From contig NZ_RFSK01000009.1 of the NCBI RefSeq assembly GCF_009923995.1, positions 62,001 through 126,000 of the forward strand: 64,000 nt of DNA. The letters run 5' to 3'. Positions 46,337 through 56,776 of this stretch are shown piece by piece. The DNA comes from Janthinobacterium sp. Its GTDB lineage: Bacteria; Pseudomonadota; Gammaproteobacteria; Burkholderiales; Burkholderiaceae_D. Position 1 is the first letter of the stretch, and every line of letters begins with the position of its first letter. The notes below the pieces were generated by a model. That model ran no database searches. It saw only the letters and a program-made list of their open reading frames with translations, and was not told the DNA's origin. The position numbers were made by a program, and so were the translations under genes.

Positions 46337-46960
46337 ATGCAGGATTTTCTCCTCGTCGCCATCGCCCATTTCCTTGCCCTGCTGTCGCCAGGCCCGGACT
46401 TTTTCCTCGTCGCCCGCAGCGCGCTGGCGCAGGGCTGGCGCGGCGCGGTGGGCGCCTGTCTCGGCATCACGCTGGCCAATGGCGTGTTCATCGTGGCGGC
46501 GTTCGGCGGCGTGGCCGTGCTGCGCCCGGGCAGCGCCCTGTTTATCGCCGTGCAGCTGGCCGGCTGCGCCTATCTGCTGTACCTGGGCTGGCTGTTTTTG
46601 CGCCATGCGGGCAAGAGCACGCTGGAAGCGGTATCGGCCACAGGCAAGGCGCATTGGCGCGCTGGCATGGGCATGGGATTTCTCTCGGCGATATTCAATC
46701 CGAAGAATGCGCTGTTCTATGTCAGCCTGGCGTCGGCCGTCGCCAGCCGGCAGCCGGGCGGCGGCTGGGTGCTGTTCTACGGGGTGTGGATGGTATGCGC
46801 CGTGCTGGCGTGGGATTTGACGGTGGCGCTGGCGATAGGTAACGCGGCGCTGCGGCAGCGCTTTGCGCGCGCCCTGCCGGGGCTGGAACGCCTGTCCGGC
46901 ATCATGCTGATCTTGCTGGCGGCGGCGCTGCTGGCGAATGTCGCCAGCAGCGCCACGTAA
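46337..46960 (+). CDS. LysE/RhtB-family exporter
   Basis: A 207-residue inner-membrane protein with about six hydrophobic segments. The N-terminal PGPDFFLVARSALAQGWRGAVGACLGI is the LysE-type signature (SPGPD), and GFLSAIFNPKNALFYVSL is the second. Family members export amino acids or related metabolites. The ATG has GGAG nine bases upstream. It lies just downstream of an AraC regulator, its likely controller. It ends 10 bp before a convergent gene on the other strand. Confidence 0.9.
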   Translation: MQDFLLVAIAHFLALLSPGPDFFLVARSALAQGWRGAVGACLGITLANGVFIVAAFGGVAVLRPGSALFIAVQLAGCAYLLYLGWLFLRHAGKSTLEAVSATGKAHWRAGMGMGFLSAIFNPKNALFYVSLASAVASRQPGGGWVLFYGVWMVCAVLAWDLTVALAIGNAALRQRFARALPGLERLSGIMLILLAAALLANVASSAT

Positions 46961-46970
46961 GGCGACCCAA

Positions 46971-47510
46971 TCAGGCAGGCAGCGGGTCCAGGTAGAACAC
47001 GGCATACACTTTCAAGGGCGACGTCTCGGTCGCTTTTTCCGAGCGCACGACGGAACAGTCGTCGGCGGCCAGGCTGCGCCAGTTCTGGATGCCGGCCTTG
47101 GCGAACATGGCGTGCGCGGGAGCATTGGCGGCCAGGTCCAGCACCAGGCAGGCGTTGCGCGGGCCGGCGCCGTAGTTGACGGCGCGGATCTCGATGCCGA
47201 AGGTCGTCATCCACGGCTCCCACAGGCCCTTTTCCTTGCCAGCGGCAATACGCTCCAGCATCTCGCCAAACGTCAGGCCCTTCTTGACGGTGCTGCGCAA
47301 GGCAGCCAGCGACGGTGCCAGGCGGGGATCGGGTTGCTTGTTGCCTGCGCGAATCTCGGCGATCGCCTTCAATTCCTTGATGATGGCCGCGTCGCGTTCC
47401 GTGTAATCGCGCATGCGCGCATAGAATTCAGCGTCCAGGAAGGGATTGACGGTCAGCTTGGCGACGCCCTCTTCGCGGCGTTTGGGTGTAGGCGTGTTGG
47501 TTTTAGTCAT
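46971..47510 (-). CDS. Uncharacterised 179-residue protein
   Basis: A cytosolic-looking protein with no signal peptide or membrane segment. A Lys/Thr/Pro basic leader (MTKTNTPTPKRREEG) is followed by charged helical sequence (FLDAEFYARMRDYTERDAAIIKELKAIAEI) and a more beta-like C-terminal half (TFGIEIRAVNYGAGPRNACLVLDL, SPLKVYAVFYLDPLPA). I do not recognise a family. Codon use and a clean reverse-strand frame support it as real. The start is uncertain: a longer version from 47555 adds a hydrophobic, less likely N terminus. It converges with the LysE gene and is preceded by lacI on the same strand. Confidence 0.7.
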   Translation of the reverse strand: MTKTNTPTPKRREEGVAKLTVNPFLDAEFYARMRDYTERDAAIIKELKAIAEIRAGNKQPDPRLAPSLAALRSTVKKGLTFGEMLERIAAGKEKGLWEPWMTTFGIEIRAVNYGAGPRNACLVLDLAANAPAHAMFAKAGIQNWRSLAADDCSVVRSEKATETSPLKVYAVFYLDPLPA

Positions 47511-47582
47511 GGCGATAGAGGGCAAGAGAAACAATGAGGGGCGCCAGTGTACCACCTTGGCGCGGCCGGGTCCCGGGCGCCG

Positions 47583-48608
47583 TCAGCTGCGGGGAGGCGC
47601 CGTCGATTCGCGCACCACCAGTTCCGGCTTGAGCCGCACGTCCAGCACTGCCGTGTCGGGAAAGTCGATGGTTTGCAGGATCAGGCGGGCCGCTTCCGTG
47701 CCGATGCCATGGTGGCGGATGCGGATGGTGCTCAAGGGCGGGCGGATCATGTCCATGTAGGGCATGTCGTTGTGTCCCACGACAGAAATATCTTCAGGGC
47801 AACTTAATCCCAGCTCGCGGATGGCGTCGTAGCAGCCGATGGCCACCAGGTCGCTGCCGGCCACCACGGCCGTCGTCTGCGGCGACTGGCGCAGCAGTTC
47901 CAGCAGGGCCGCCTTGCCGCATTCGCGCGAATAGCCGCTGCTTTCGAAGACGAAGGCGTGCGACGGGTCAAGTTCGCTGGCCTGGATGGCGGCCAGGAAG
48001 CCCAGGCGGCGCACGTGGCCCGTCGACAGGTTTTCCGGCCCCGCGATGTGGGCGATGTGCCGGTGGCCCAGCGCCAGCAAGTGTTCGACGGCCAGGCGCA
48101 TGCCCACCACGTCGTCGCTGACGACGCAAGAAGCGACGCCCGTCTCGTCGCTGCGGTTGACGGTAACGACGGGGACGTTCTGGTCGATGCACATCTTGAT
48201 GACGGGATCGTCGCGACGCGCCGTGGCCAGGATCAGGCCGTCCACCTGCTGCCCCAGCAGGCGGTTGATGACAAACAGCTGTTCTTCCTCGTCGGCCCCC
48301 ACGTTGGCGACGATGGCCAGGTAGCCATGCTTGCGCAAGCCTTCCTCGATGCCCAGCAGGATGGGTGGGAAGACGGCGTTGGTAATATCGGGCAAGACCA
48401 CGCCGATGATACGCGACTTGCGCGTGACCAGGGTGGAGGCGGCGCGGTTGGGACGGTAGCCGAGCCGGCTGGCCTCGGCCAGCACGCGTGCCGCCACCTC
48501 GGCACTGACCATTTGCCGCGTTGCCGGATTCATCACGCGCGAGACGGTGGAAAAATGCACGCCGCTGGCCCGCGCGACGTCGCTTAAGGTGGGGTTCTTG
48601 TTTGTCAT
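47583..48608 (-). CDS. LacI/GalR-family transcriptional repressor
   Basis: A 341-residue repressor. The N-terminal helix-turn-helix and hinge (TLSDVARASGVHFSTVSRVMN, then RPNRAASTLVTRKSR) are followed by a periplasmic-binding-protein-like ligand domain (GVVLPDITNAVFPPILLGIEEGL, ending with the usual IRIRHHGIG and KPELVVREST). The ligand is not evident. The gene is divergent from a malic enzyme, with two copies of a GCAAACGCTTGCA operator between them, so it most likely controls that enzyme and itself. The start at 48608 has GGGAAG upstream; TTG at 48626 is a weaker alternative. Confidence 0.92.
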   Translation of the reverse strand: MTNKNPTLSDVARASGVHFSTVSRVMNPATRQMVSAEVAARVLAEASRLGYRPNRAASTLVTRKSRIIGVVLPDITNAVFPPILLGIEEGLRKHGYLAIVANVGADEEEQLFVINRLLGQQVDGLILATARRDDPVIKMCIDQNVPVVTVNRSDETGVASCVVSDDVVGMRLAVEHLLALGHRHIAHIAGPENLSTGHVRRLGFLAAIQASELDPSHAFVFESSGYSRECGKAALLELLRQSPQTTAVVAGSDLVAIGCYDAIRELGLSCPEDISVVGHNDMPYMDMIRPPLSTIRIRHHGIGTEAARLILQTIDFPDTAVLDVRLKPELVVRESTAPPRS

Positions 48609-48670
48609 GGGCTTCCCGGATTGCAATACCGTGATTTTATCGCAAAAAAATCCCTTTTCGTCAAAAACCG

Positions 48671-48684
48671 AGCAAACGCTTGCA
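48671..48684. promoter_or_regulatory. LacI-type operator 1 (AGCAAACGCTTGCA)
   Basis: GCAA-ACGC-TTGC is an inverted repeat of the LacI/GalR form, with the characteristic central CG. It lies 63 bp upstream of the lacI start and 78 bp from operator 2, with which it shares GCAAACGCTTGCAT. Spacing near seven or eight helical turns would allow DNA looping. Confidence 0.75.
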
Positions 48685-48739
48685 TTGAGTTTCCCCCGCG
48701 TTCCAAAGCGGTTTTCATGGAATTGTCACAAATAGAGCC

Positions 48740-48768
48740 TTGACAGCGTGCAAACGCTTGCATACCAT
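48740..48768 (+). promoter_or_regulatory. Malic-enzyme promoter
   Basis: TTGACA (48740-48745), a 17-bp spacer and TACCAT (48763-48768) form a promoter whose start site would be about 40 bp before the malic-enzyme ATG. The spacer contains operator 2, so bound LacI would block RNA polymerase directly. Confidence 0.65.
48749..48762. promoter_or_regulatory. LacI-type operator 2 (TGCAAACGCTTGCA)
   Basis: TGCAA-ACGC-TTGCA has perfect 5-bp arms. It lies inside the -35/-10 spacer of the malic-enzyme promoter, the strongest position for repression, and repeats the core of operator 1. Confidence 0.78.
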
Positions 48769-48814
48769 GGCTCGGACTTACCACTCGGGCCTGGTTGCCC
48801 CTCCCAGAATTCCT

Positions 48815-50074
48815 ATGTCTACTTCCCACAGCAAGCACGCCGAAGCGAACGGCGAAACCTTCAACCTGAAAGAAGCCGCCCTCGCCTATCATGCTGAACC
48901 CCGCGCCGGCAAGATTTCCGTCACGCCCACCAAACCGCTGGGCGATGCCCGCGCCCTGACCCTGGCGTATTCGCCGGGCGTGGCCTTTGCCTGCGAAGCC
49001 ATCGTGGAAGATCCGCGCACGGCCGGTACCTACACCTCGCGCAGCAACCTGGTAGCCGTGATCACCAACGGCACGGCCGTGCTGGGCCTGGGCGATATCG
49101 GCCCGCTGGCCAGCAAGCCCGTGATGGAAGGCAAGGCCTGCCTGTTCAAGCAATTTGCCGACGTCGACGTGTTCGACATCGAACTGGCCGAGAACGATCC
49201 CGACCTGTTCATCGACACCGTGGTGCGCATGGAGCCGACCTTCGGCGGCATCAACCTGGAAGACATCAAGGCGCCCGACTGCTTCTATATCGAACAGCAA
49301 TTGCGCAAGCGCATGAACATCCCCGTCTTCCATGACGACCAGCACGGCACGGCCATCATCGTCGCGGCCGGCATCCTGAACGGCCTGGAACTGGTGGGCA
49401 AGGACATCGGCAACGTGAAAGTGGCCGTCTCGGGCGCCGGTGCGGCCTCGATCGCCTGCCTGGACCTGCTCGTCTCGCTGGGCCTGAACAAGTCCCTACT
49501 GAAGGTCTGCGACAGCCAGGGCGTGATCTATCCGGGCCGCGACGCCAACATGGAAGAGAACAAGGCGCGCTACGCGAACGACACGAGCGACCGCGACCTG
49601 GCCGACGCCATGGTCGGCGCCGACATCTTCATCGGTGTCTCCAAAGGCGGCGTGGTGAGCGCGCAGATGGTCGAATCGATGGCTGCCAAGCCGCTGATCT
49701 TCGCCCTGGCCAATCCGCACCCGGAAATTGCCCCAGAGAAAGTGCATGCCGTACGCGACGATGCCATCGTCGCCACGGGCCGCTCGGACTACCCGAACCA
49801 GATCAACAACGTGCTGTGCTTCCCGTACATCTTCCGCGGCGCGCTCGACGTGGGCGCCACCACCATCAACGAGGAAATGAAGCTGGCCTGCGTGCGCGCC
49901 ATCGCGGCATTGGCGAAAGAGCCGTTGCCGGGCCACACCACCAGCGCCCTGACGCCGCTGCAGCTGATTCCGTCGCCATTCGACGAGCGCCTGCGCAGCT
50001 GGGTTGCGCCGGCCGTATCGCAAGCGGCGATTGCCACCGGCGTGGCCACGCGCGTGCCGGCAGCGCTGGCATGA
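48815..50074 (+). CDS. Malic enzyme (short form, no phosphotransacetylase domain)
   Basis: A 419-residue cytosolic oxidative decarboxylase, converting malate to pyruvate and CO2 with NAD(P)+. The protein resembles the catalytic part of Mae[65 protein letters not shown] and the nucleotide-binding [17 protein letters not shown]. MaeB proteins normally carry an extra C-terminal phosphotransacetylase-like domain; here the stop follows the catalytic domain directly and is not obviously a truncation. NAD or NADP preference is not read from sequence. ATG at 48815 is used; a TTG at 48740 overlaps the promoter. No strong ribosome-binding site is seen. Confidence 0.92.
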   Translation: MSTSHSKHAEANGETFNLKEAALAYHAEPRAGKISVTPTKPLGDARALTLAYSPGVAFACEAIVEDPRTAGTYTSRSNLVAVITNGTAVLGLGDIGPLASKPVMEGKACLFKQFADVDVFDIELAENDPDLFIDTVVRMEPTFGGINLEDIKAPDCFYIEQQLRKRMNIPVFHDDQHGTAIIVAAGILNGLELVGKDIGNVKVAVSGAGAASIACLDLLVSLGLNKSLLKVCDSQGVIYPGRDANMEENKARYANDTSDRDLADAMVGADIFIGVSKGGVVSAQMVESMAAKPLIFALANPHPEIAPEKVHAVRDDAIVATGRSDYPNQINNVLCFPYIFRGALDVGATTINEEMKLACVRAIAALAKEPLPGHTTSALTPLQLIPSPFDERLRSWVAPAVSQAAIATGVATRVPAALA

Positions 50075-50101
50075 TGCCTTAATCAAGGCAAGCAGGGACT
50101 T

Positions 50102-51529
50102 GTGCCAGCCAAACTACAGCAAGTTACCATTGCTTACAAAAAAAACCATGGCAAAAACCATGGTTTTTTCATTCTTTCCCTTGGTATATGGTCCCATCAA
50201 TATCTATTTGAAAACATCCTTGCTGCATTTTTGCCCGTGCTGATCGTCTACAATGGCGCCTACTTTAAGTTGCTACAGTCGCCATTGGGGACTGATGTGC
50301 ATTACCAAGGATATGCAATGCTTCGTCTGACCTCTGTTTGCGTGTTTCTTTTCTCGGCATTGGCGCTCGCTGTCAACAGTGGATATTCACTAGGTGCCGT
50401 GCTCCTGTTGCTATCCAGCACCGCCCTACTTTGGCAGCGTCCTCGCCTGGACCTGCAACGGCGCGACTATCTGATTCTCGGTACCCTGCTGTTCTACTTC
50501 CTGATCTTTACCGTCAACATGCTGTATCACGGAGATCCCACGCGTGAGCTCGATATGCCCCTGCGCGCGCTTCTGGCGATCCCCGTCATGCTGCTGCTGC
50601 TGGCGTATCCACCGCATCCCGCAGCCTGGTGGGGCGGTGTGGCATGTGGCGCGATTGCCGGCGCTGGCGTAGCAATCTGGCAAATGATCGCCCTGGGGGA
50701 GATGCGCCCCTACGCAGCGACAAGCAATGCCATCCATTATGGCAACGCCAGCATGCTGCTGGGTTTGCTGTCTGTCAGCGGCCTCGGATGGGCTCAGGAA
50801 CAACGGCATGCTACAGGCTGGAGCTTGCTGCTCGTCCTGGGGTGCCTGGCAGGCATCTTTGGCTCGATCGCAAGCGGCAGCCGTGGCGGCTGGATAGCAA
50901 TCCCTGTATTTACCTGCATCTTCGTCGCTCACCATGCCAGGCAACGCGGCAAGCGTTACTTGCAAGTGGCGCTGGCAGTGGTAGTCGTCCTGGTCGGCAT
51001 CGCATTCGCCGCTCCGCAATCGCTGGTGCGCGAACGCACTCTCACGGCGCTCACCGAAGTACGGAAATTCGAAAATACGGGCAATGTCGATACCTCAATC
51101 GGGCAACGCATCGAAATGTGGCGCACCGCCCTGTCCATGTCGGACGAACATGTCTTTCTCGGCATCGGCCGCAATGGTTATCTGGCGCAAAAAGAAGATC
51201 TGGTCGCGGCAGGCCGAATGAGCACTACCGTACGCGACTATACAAATGCCCACAACGACTACTTGGATGCCCTGGTCAAGCGGGGCAGCATAGGCCTGCT
51301 GGCCTTGCTGGCGTTTTTACTGGTACCGTTGTACATGTTTGCCGGCGCCTTACGCCAGGGCACGCTGGCAATGCAGCATTTCAGTCTCGCCGGGGTGGCA
51401 CTTTGCACCTGCTATCTGATATTCGGATTAACCACTACGTCGCTGACCTTAAATATCGGCATCATCATGCTGGTTTTCCCGATGGTCATCCTGTGGGCCT
51501 TGCTGCGCCATCAAGAACGCACCAGCTGA
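50102..51529 (+). CDS. O-antigen ligase/polymerase-like membrane protein
   Basis: A polytopic inner-membrane protein, up to 475 residues, with about 11 hydrophobic segments. The Wzy/WaaL-type loop motif TNAHNDYLDALVKRGSIGLLALL is clear, and the large periplasmic loop before it contains RTALSMSDEHVFLGIGRNGY. Such enzymes join or polymerise O-antigen or other glycans on lipid carriers. The start is uncertain: GTG at 50102 has AGGGA upstream but runs through a terminator hairpin; TTG 50231, GTG 50237 and ATG 50318 are alternatives, the last losing the first helix. The base composition is visibly less G/C-rich than neighbours, common for surface-glycan genes. An MsbA transporter and a glycosyltransferase follow. 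Confidence 0.78.
   Translation: MPAKLQQVTIAYKKNHGKNHGFFILSLGIWSHQYLFENILAAFLPVLIVYNGAYFKLLQSPLGTDVHYQGYAMLRLTSVCVFLFSALALAVNSGYSLGAVLLLLSSTALLWQRPRLDLQRRDYLILGTLLFYFLIFTVNMLYHGDPTRELDMPLRALLAIPVMLLLLAYPPHPAAWWGGVACGAIAGAGVAIWQMIALGEMRPYAATSNAIHYGNASMLLGLLSVSGLGWAQEQRHATGWSLLLVLGCLAGIFGSIASGSRGGWIAIPVFTCIFVAHHARQRGKRYLQVALAVVVVLVGIAFAAPQSLVRERTLTALTEVRKFENTGNVDTSIGQRIEMWRTALSMSDEHVFLGIGRNGYLAQKEDLVAAGRMSTTVRDYTNAHNDYLDALVKRGSIGLLALLAFLLVPLYMFAGALRQGTLAMQHFSLAGVALCTCYLIFGLTTTSLTLNIGIIMLVFPMVILWALLRHQERTS
50138..50169 (+). terminator. Hairpin with T run after the malic-enzyme gene
   Basis: AAAAAACCATGG (50140-50151), loop CAAAAA, and CCATGGTTTTTT (50158-50169) make a perfect 12-bp stem with a U-rich 3' arm. 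It should terminate the malic-enzyme transcript 64 bp after its stop. It overlaps the possible early start of the next gene, so it may also attenuate that gene. Confidence 0.8.
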
Positions 51530-51579
51530 ATTCGCTTCCCACCTGACCGTTTTTGCCTTGCCTGCCAGGAATCATACTG

Positions 51580-53313
<1,734 letters not shown>

Positions 53314-53348
53314 TACCATCGAATGAATACCTGAAATCGTACTGATAC

Positions 53349-54449
53349 ATGACGCCTTTGATTCCCCCCGAACTTCTGCAAAAGTCGGAAAAAATTCTGT
53401 TCATCGCCCATCTGGCGCTGGGAGACTTCACCTATCTGCAAAACGGCTTTCGCGCCTTTGCCGCAGCCTATCCCCATGTCCAGATGCACTTGTGGGTCGA
53501 TGAGGTACGGCGCACGTCCGATGCCACGCAGTGGGAAGGCTTGCGTAACTATTCGCTGTACGATTGGGTCGAGCAGTCGGGCCTGTTCGCCAAGGTGTAC
53601 CGCAAGACCTACAGTCCGGCACTGTACGAAGAGTCGCTGCGCGAAGCCAAGGCGGAACACTATCCGATCGTCGTGTCGCTGGCCCACGTGCGGCCGCAGC
53701 AGTATGCGGACCTGGCCCGTGCCATCACCCCCAAAGGGCTGGTGATCGGCACGCGCAAACCGTTCAGCCCGCTGCGCCCCTGGCATTCCCTTGCCTACCG
53801 CAAGATCGACGCCGTGCTGGCGTCATATGCGGGACAGGATGCGGGCGAACATCACATCAGCAGCGTCTATGCGGACTGGTTCCACCAATTGACGGGACTC
53901 GATATTCCGGTCGCCGAGCGCTACCCCTTCGTGCACATTCCCGAGCAGGCCTTGCAGCAGGCGCAGGAGCAATTGGCCGCCTGGAACTTTACGCCGCGCC
54001 AGGGTCCCCTCGTCCTGTTGAACCCGTTCGCCAAGTCGCACAAGCGCGGCTGGCCGCTCGAGCGCATTGCCGAACTGATCGCGCGCATGCAAAAAATGCC
54101 GAAATGGGAAAATGCCTGTTTCCTGATCAATGCCATGCCGCAGGAGCTGGCCAAGGTCAATTCCATGGTGCAGGCCCACAAATTGCCGCGTACGCAAGCC
54201 TTCAGTGCCGTCGACAACTTTTTCCAGCTGCCAGCCATGCTGGCGCAATGCGACCTGGTCATTTCGGTGGAAACGTCGATCATGCACCTGGCGAATGCCG
54301 TGCATGTGCCCGTGGTGGCGCTGATGCGCAAGAAGAACCCGGAATGGGCGCCCTTCGACAGCGACAACAGCACCGTCATCACGGTGGCGCGGCGCAGCGA
54401 CTGGGTCAAGGCTATTTCAGTCGAGCAAGTATTGAAGGCGATCGCCTAG
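53349..54449 (+). CDS. Family 9 glycosyltransferase, heptosyltransferase-like
   Basis: A 366-residue cytosolic/peripheral enzyme of the GT9 family that transfers ADP-heptose to lipopolysaccharide core. The N-terminal ILFIAHLALGDFTYLQNGFRAF has the substrate-binding GD, and the C-terminal domain has PLVLLNPFAKSHKRGWPLERIAELI and the family segment CDLVISVETSIMHLANAVHVPVVAL. The precise acceptor is unknown. The gene is 35 bp downstream of msbA and ends 16 bp before a convergent regulator gene. Confidence 0.87.
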   Translation: MTPLIPPELLQKSEKILFIAHLALGDFTYLQNGFRAFAAAYPHVQMHLWVDEVRRTSDATQWEGLRNYSLYDWVEQSGLFAKVYRKTYSPALYEESLREAKAEHYPIVVSLAHVRPQQYADLARAITPKGLVIGTRKPFSPLRPWHSLAYRKIDAVLASYAGQDAGEHHISSVYADWFHQLTGLDIPVAERYPFVHIPEQALQQAQEQLAAWNFTPRQGPLVLLNPFAKSHKRGWPLERIAELIARMQKMPKWENACFLINAMPQELAKVNSMVQAHKLPRTQAFSAVDNFFQLPAMLAQCDLVISVETSIMHLANAVHVPVVALMRKKNPEWAPFDSDNSTVITVARRSDWVKAISVEQVLKAIA

Positions 54450-54464
54450 CCGGCGCGGCACTGC

Positions 54465-55073
54465 TTACGTGCCGCCCAGCATGCTGATGCGCACCAGGTC
54501 GGCCACGTTGTCGACGCCCAGCTTGTCCATCAGCCGGGCCTTGTGCACCTCCACCGTACGCACGGAAATCCCCAGCGCCGGCGCGATATCGCGGTTGTGC
54601 TGCCCCGTCACCACCAGCTGCATCACCTCCCGCTCGCGCGGCGTCAGGGCACGCAGCAGGGCCTGCCCCTCCACCTGGCGCATCAGCTGACCGCGGGCAT
54701 GCGCCTCGCGCGAGAATGCTTCATCGATGGCCGCCAGCAGCTTGTCATGGTCAAACGGCTTTTCCAGGAAATCGCTGGCCTGCGCCTTGAACGCCTGGCG
54801 CGCCAGCGCCACGTCGCCGTGGCCCGTGATGATGATGACTGGCAACAAACAGCCCAGCTCCTGCAGGCGCGCTTGCAGGCTCAAGCCATCCATGCCCGAC
54901 ATGCGGATATCGATCAGCAGGCAGCCGGCCCACTCGCGGCGCCAGCCATGCAGGAAATCCTCGCCGCAGGCAAACAGGGCCGTACGGTAGCCGCGCACGC
55001 CCAGCAGCAAGCCCAGCGCATCGCGCACGGCGGGGTCGTCGTCGACGATAAACACGGTCAGATTACTTGTCAC
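54465..55073 (-). CDS. FixJ/NarL-type response regulator
   Basis: A 202-residue DNA-binding regulator. The receiver domain has the acidic pair in FIVDDDPAV, phosphoacceptor Asp55 in LLIDIRMSGMDG and Lys in EKPF. The C-terminal LuxR-type helix-turn-helix (about 138-195) reads LTPREREVMQLVVTGQHNRDIAPALGISVRTVEVHKARLM. The start is GTG at 55073, supported by AGGAGA upstream and overlapping the kinase stop by 11 nt. An open frame continues upstream to 55484, but it lies antisense/out of frame inside the kinase gene. The partner kinase is encoded directly upstream. Confidence 0.92.
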   Translation of the reverse strand: MTSNLTVFIVDDDPAVRDALGLLLGVRGYRTALFACGEDFLHGWRREWAGCLLIDIRMSGMDGLSLQARLQELGCLLPVIIITGHGDVALARQAFKAQASDFLEKPFDHDKLLAAIDEAFSREAHARGQLMRQVEGQALLRALTPREREVMQLVVTGQHNRDIAPALGISVRTVEVHKARLMDKLGVDNVADLVRISMLGGT

Positions 55074-56685
55074 CAGATTCTCCTGTTGCGGCCGCACTGG
55101 CGCGCGCCAGGGGCAGGACAAAACGAAAAATGCCATGCTGGCCCACTTCGGCCCACAGCTGGCCGCCATGCGCTTCGACAATGGCACGGCTGAGCACCAA
55201 CCCCAGCCCCAGGCCACTGGCCTTGGAAGACACGAAGGGCTCGAACAGGCGCGCCGCCAGGCTATTCGAGATTCCGGGGCCGCTGTCTTCCACGGACAGC
55301 CGCAGCCGCCCCCCTTCCAGCTGCTCGGCCGACACCGTGATGCGGCGCTGGCCGCGCGGCTGGCCCAGCACCGCATCCTGGGCATTGGCCAGCAGGTTAC
55401 GCAACACCAATTCGATCTGCAGGCGGTCGGCGTTGACGGCCAGGGGCGATGGCGGCGCCAGCACCAGCTCGATGCCATGTTCATGGAACAGCGGCGTAAA
55501 CTGACGCGCCATGCCGTCGATCAAGGCGCCCGCCTCCACCGCCTCGAGCTGCATCGCGCCCGTGCGGAAGAAATCGCGCAGGCGGCGCACCACTTCGGCG
55601 GCACGCCCCGATTCGACGATCATATGGCCGACGGCGCTTTGCAGCAAGGCCCCGCTCTCGCCCCGCTCCAGCAGGTATTCGCACGCCTTGCCATAGGTCG
55701 ACAGGGCCGTCAGCGGCTGGTTCAGCTCATGCGCCAGGGCGGCGGCCATCTCGCCGGCCGCCGCCAGGCGCATCGTATGCTTGAGCTCATCGGCCACCTG
55801 GCGCATTTCATCGACGACGATGCCGATAAAAAAACCCACCAGCGCCAGCACGGCATCGAGCAGCTGCAACTCATAAAACTGGATATTCACCGCATGCGAC
55901 CATTTCACCAGGGTAATGATACACAGCTGCAGCACAAATACGGCCACCACGGCGCCATACAAGCCCTGGCGCGACGCGGCCCAGATCACGGGGAGAAACA
56001 GGAAGTAGAAATGCTTGTACTCGGAGCGCACGATGGAGCCGAACACGCTCCACAGCACGAAGCTGGCCAGGGCCAGATACGCCAGGGTTTCCCAGCGCCA
56101 GACGGCCGAGCGCAGGCGCTCGCGCCCCCGCTCGCTGACCAGCACCCAGATCAGCGGCATCGACACGACGATGCCGACCGTGTCGCCTATGCCAAAACGC
56201 AACGCTGCCGTGGCCCATTCGCCGGCCGGGATGCGCCCCGTCAGCGACAGCAGCGAAATATAGCCCAGCGCATTGAACATCGTGCCCAGCAGCACGATGG
56301 CGAGCCAGCTGCTCAGGCGGCGCCGGTTGTCGAAGATGTCGCTGCTGGTGAATCCGCGGCGCAGGGCCGCGCCGATGCCGCCATAGCCCAGCACCAGCCA
56401 CGCCGAACACAGCAAGGTCAGCGGCAGGCCCGCCGGCATGCCGCGCACGAACACTTCGCCGGCCAGCAGGGCAATAAACCACGGCAAGGCGGCCTTGCGG
56501 CCGTGAATCAGCCAGAAGACCAGGCCCAGCGAAGGGTCCGGATTCCACGGCGTGATGTTCAGCCCGTACATCGGATCGATGTACGTGGCCCAGTCGAACA
56601 GGAGGTACAGGCCGACGAAGGCGGGATACTGCAGGTAGGAAGAGAGGGATGGTCGCATGTACGGTGTTTTCTGACTGTTCCGCAT
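55063..56685 (-). CDS. MASE1-domain sensor histidine kinase
   Basis: A 540-residue inner-membrane kinase. The first half (about residues 15-290) has eight or so hydrophobic helices matching the MASE1 integral-membrane sensor arrangement. The kinase part has His319 in ALAHELNQPLTALSTYGKAC, a FixL/DctB-style phosphorylation site, N box NLLANAQDAV, and G boxes in DSGPGI and GLGLGLVLSRAI. The stop overlaps the FixJ-like regulator start (11 nt). The signal sensed is unknown. Start choice is uncertain: ATG 56685 or ATG 56658; neither has a clear ribosome-binding site. Confidence 0.9.
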   Translation of the reverse strand: MRNSQKTPYMRPSLSSYLQYPAFVGLYLLFDWATYIDPMYGLNITPWNPDPSLGLVFWLIHGRKAALPWFIALLAGEVFVRGMPAGLPLTLLCSAWLVLGYGGIGAALRRGFTSSDIFDNRRRLSSWLAIVLLGTMFNALGYISLLSLTGRIPAGEWATAALRFGIGDTVGIVVSMPLIWVLVSERGRERLRSAVWRWETLAYLALASFVLWSVFGSIVRSEYKHFYFLFLPVIWAASRQGLYGAVVAVFVLQLCIITLVKWSHAVNIQFYELQLLDAVLALVGFFIGIVVDEMRQVADELKHTMRLAAAGEMAAALAHELNQPLTALSTYGKACEYLLERGESGALLQSAVGHMIVESGRAAEVVRRLRDFFRTGAMQLEAVEAGALIDGMARQFTPLFHEHGIELVLAPPSPLAVNADRLQIELVLRNLLANAQDAVLGQPRGQRRITVSAEQLEGGRLRLSVEDSGPGISNSLAARLFEPFVSSKASGLGLGLVLSRAIVEAHGGQLWAEVGQHGIFRFVLPLARASAAATGESGDK

Positions 56686-56776
56686 TATGCATCGCAGGCG
56701 CGCGCCACGCCATGACGTATTGCGCTATATGCACACATGATGCTCTTCATGCAACACCCATATCCCCCTGTCGAGG

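Noticed and set aside
55074-55484. N-terminal extension of the FixJ-like regulator
   Set aside because: It is out of frame within the kinase gene; the receiver domain starts at the GTG at 55073, which has its own ribosome-binding site.
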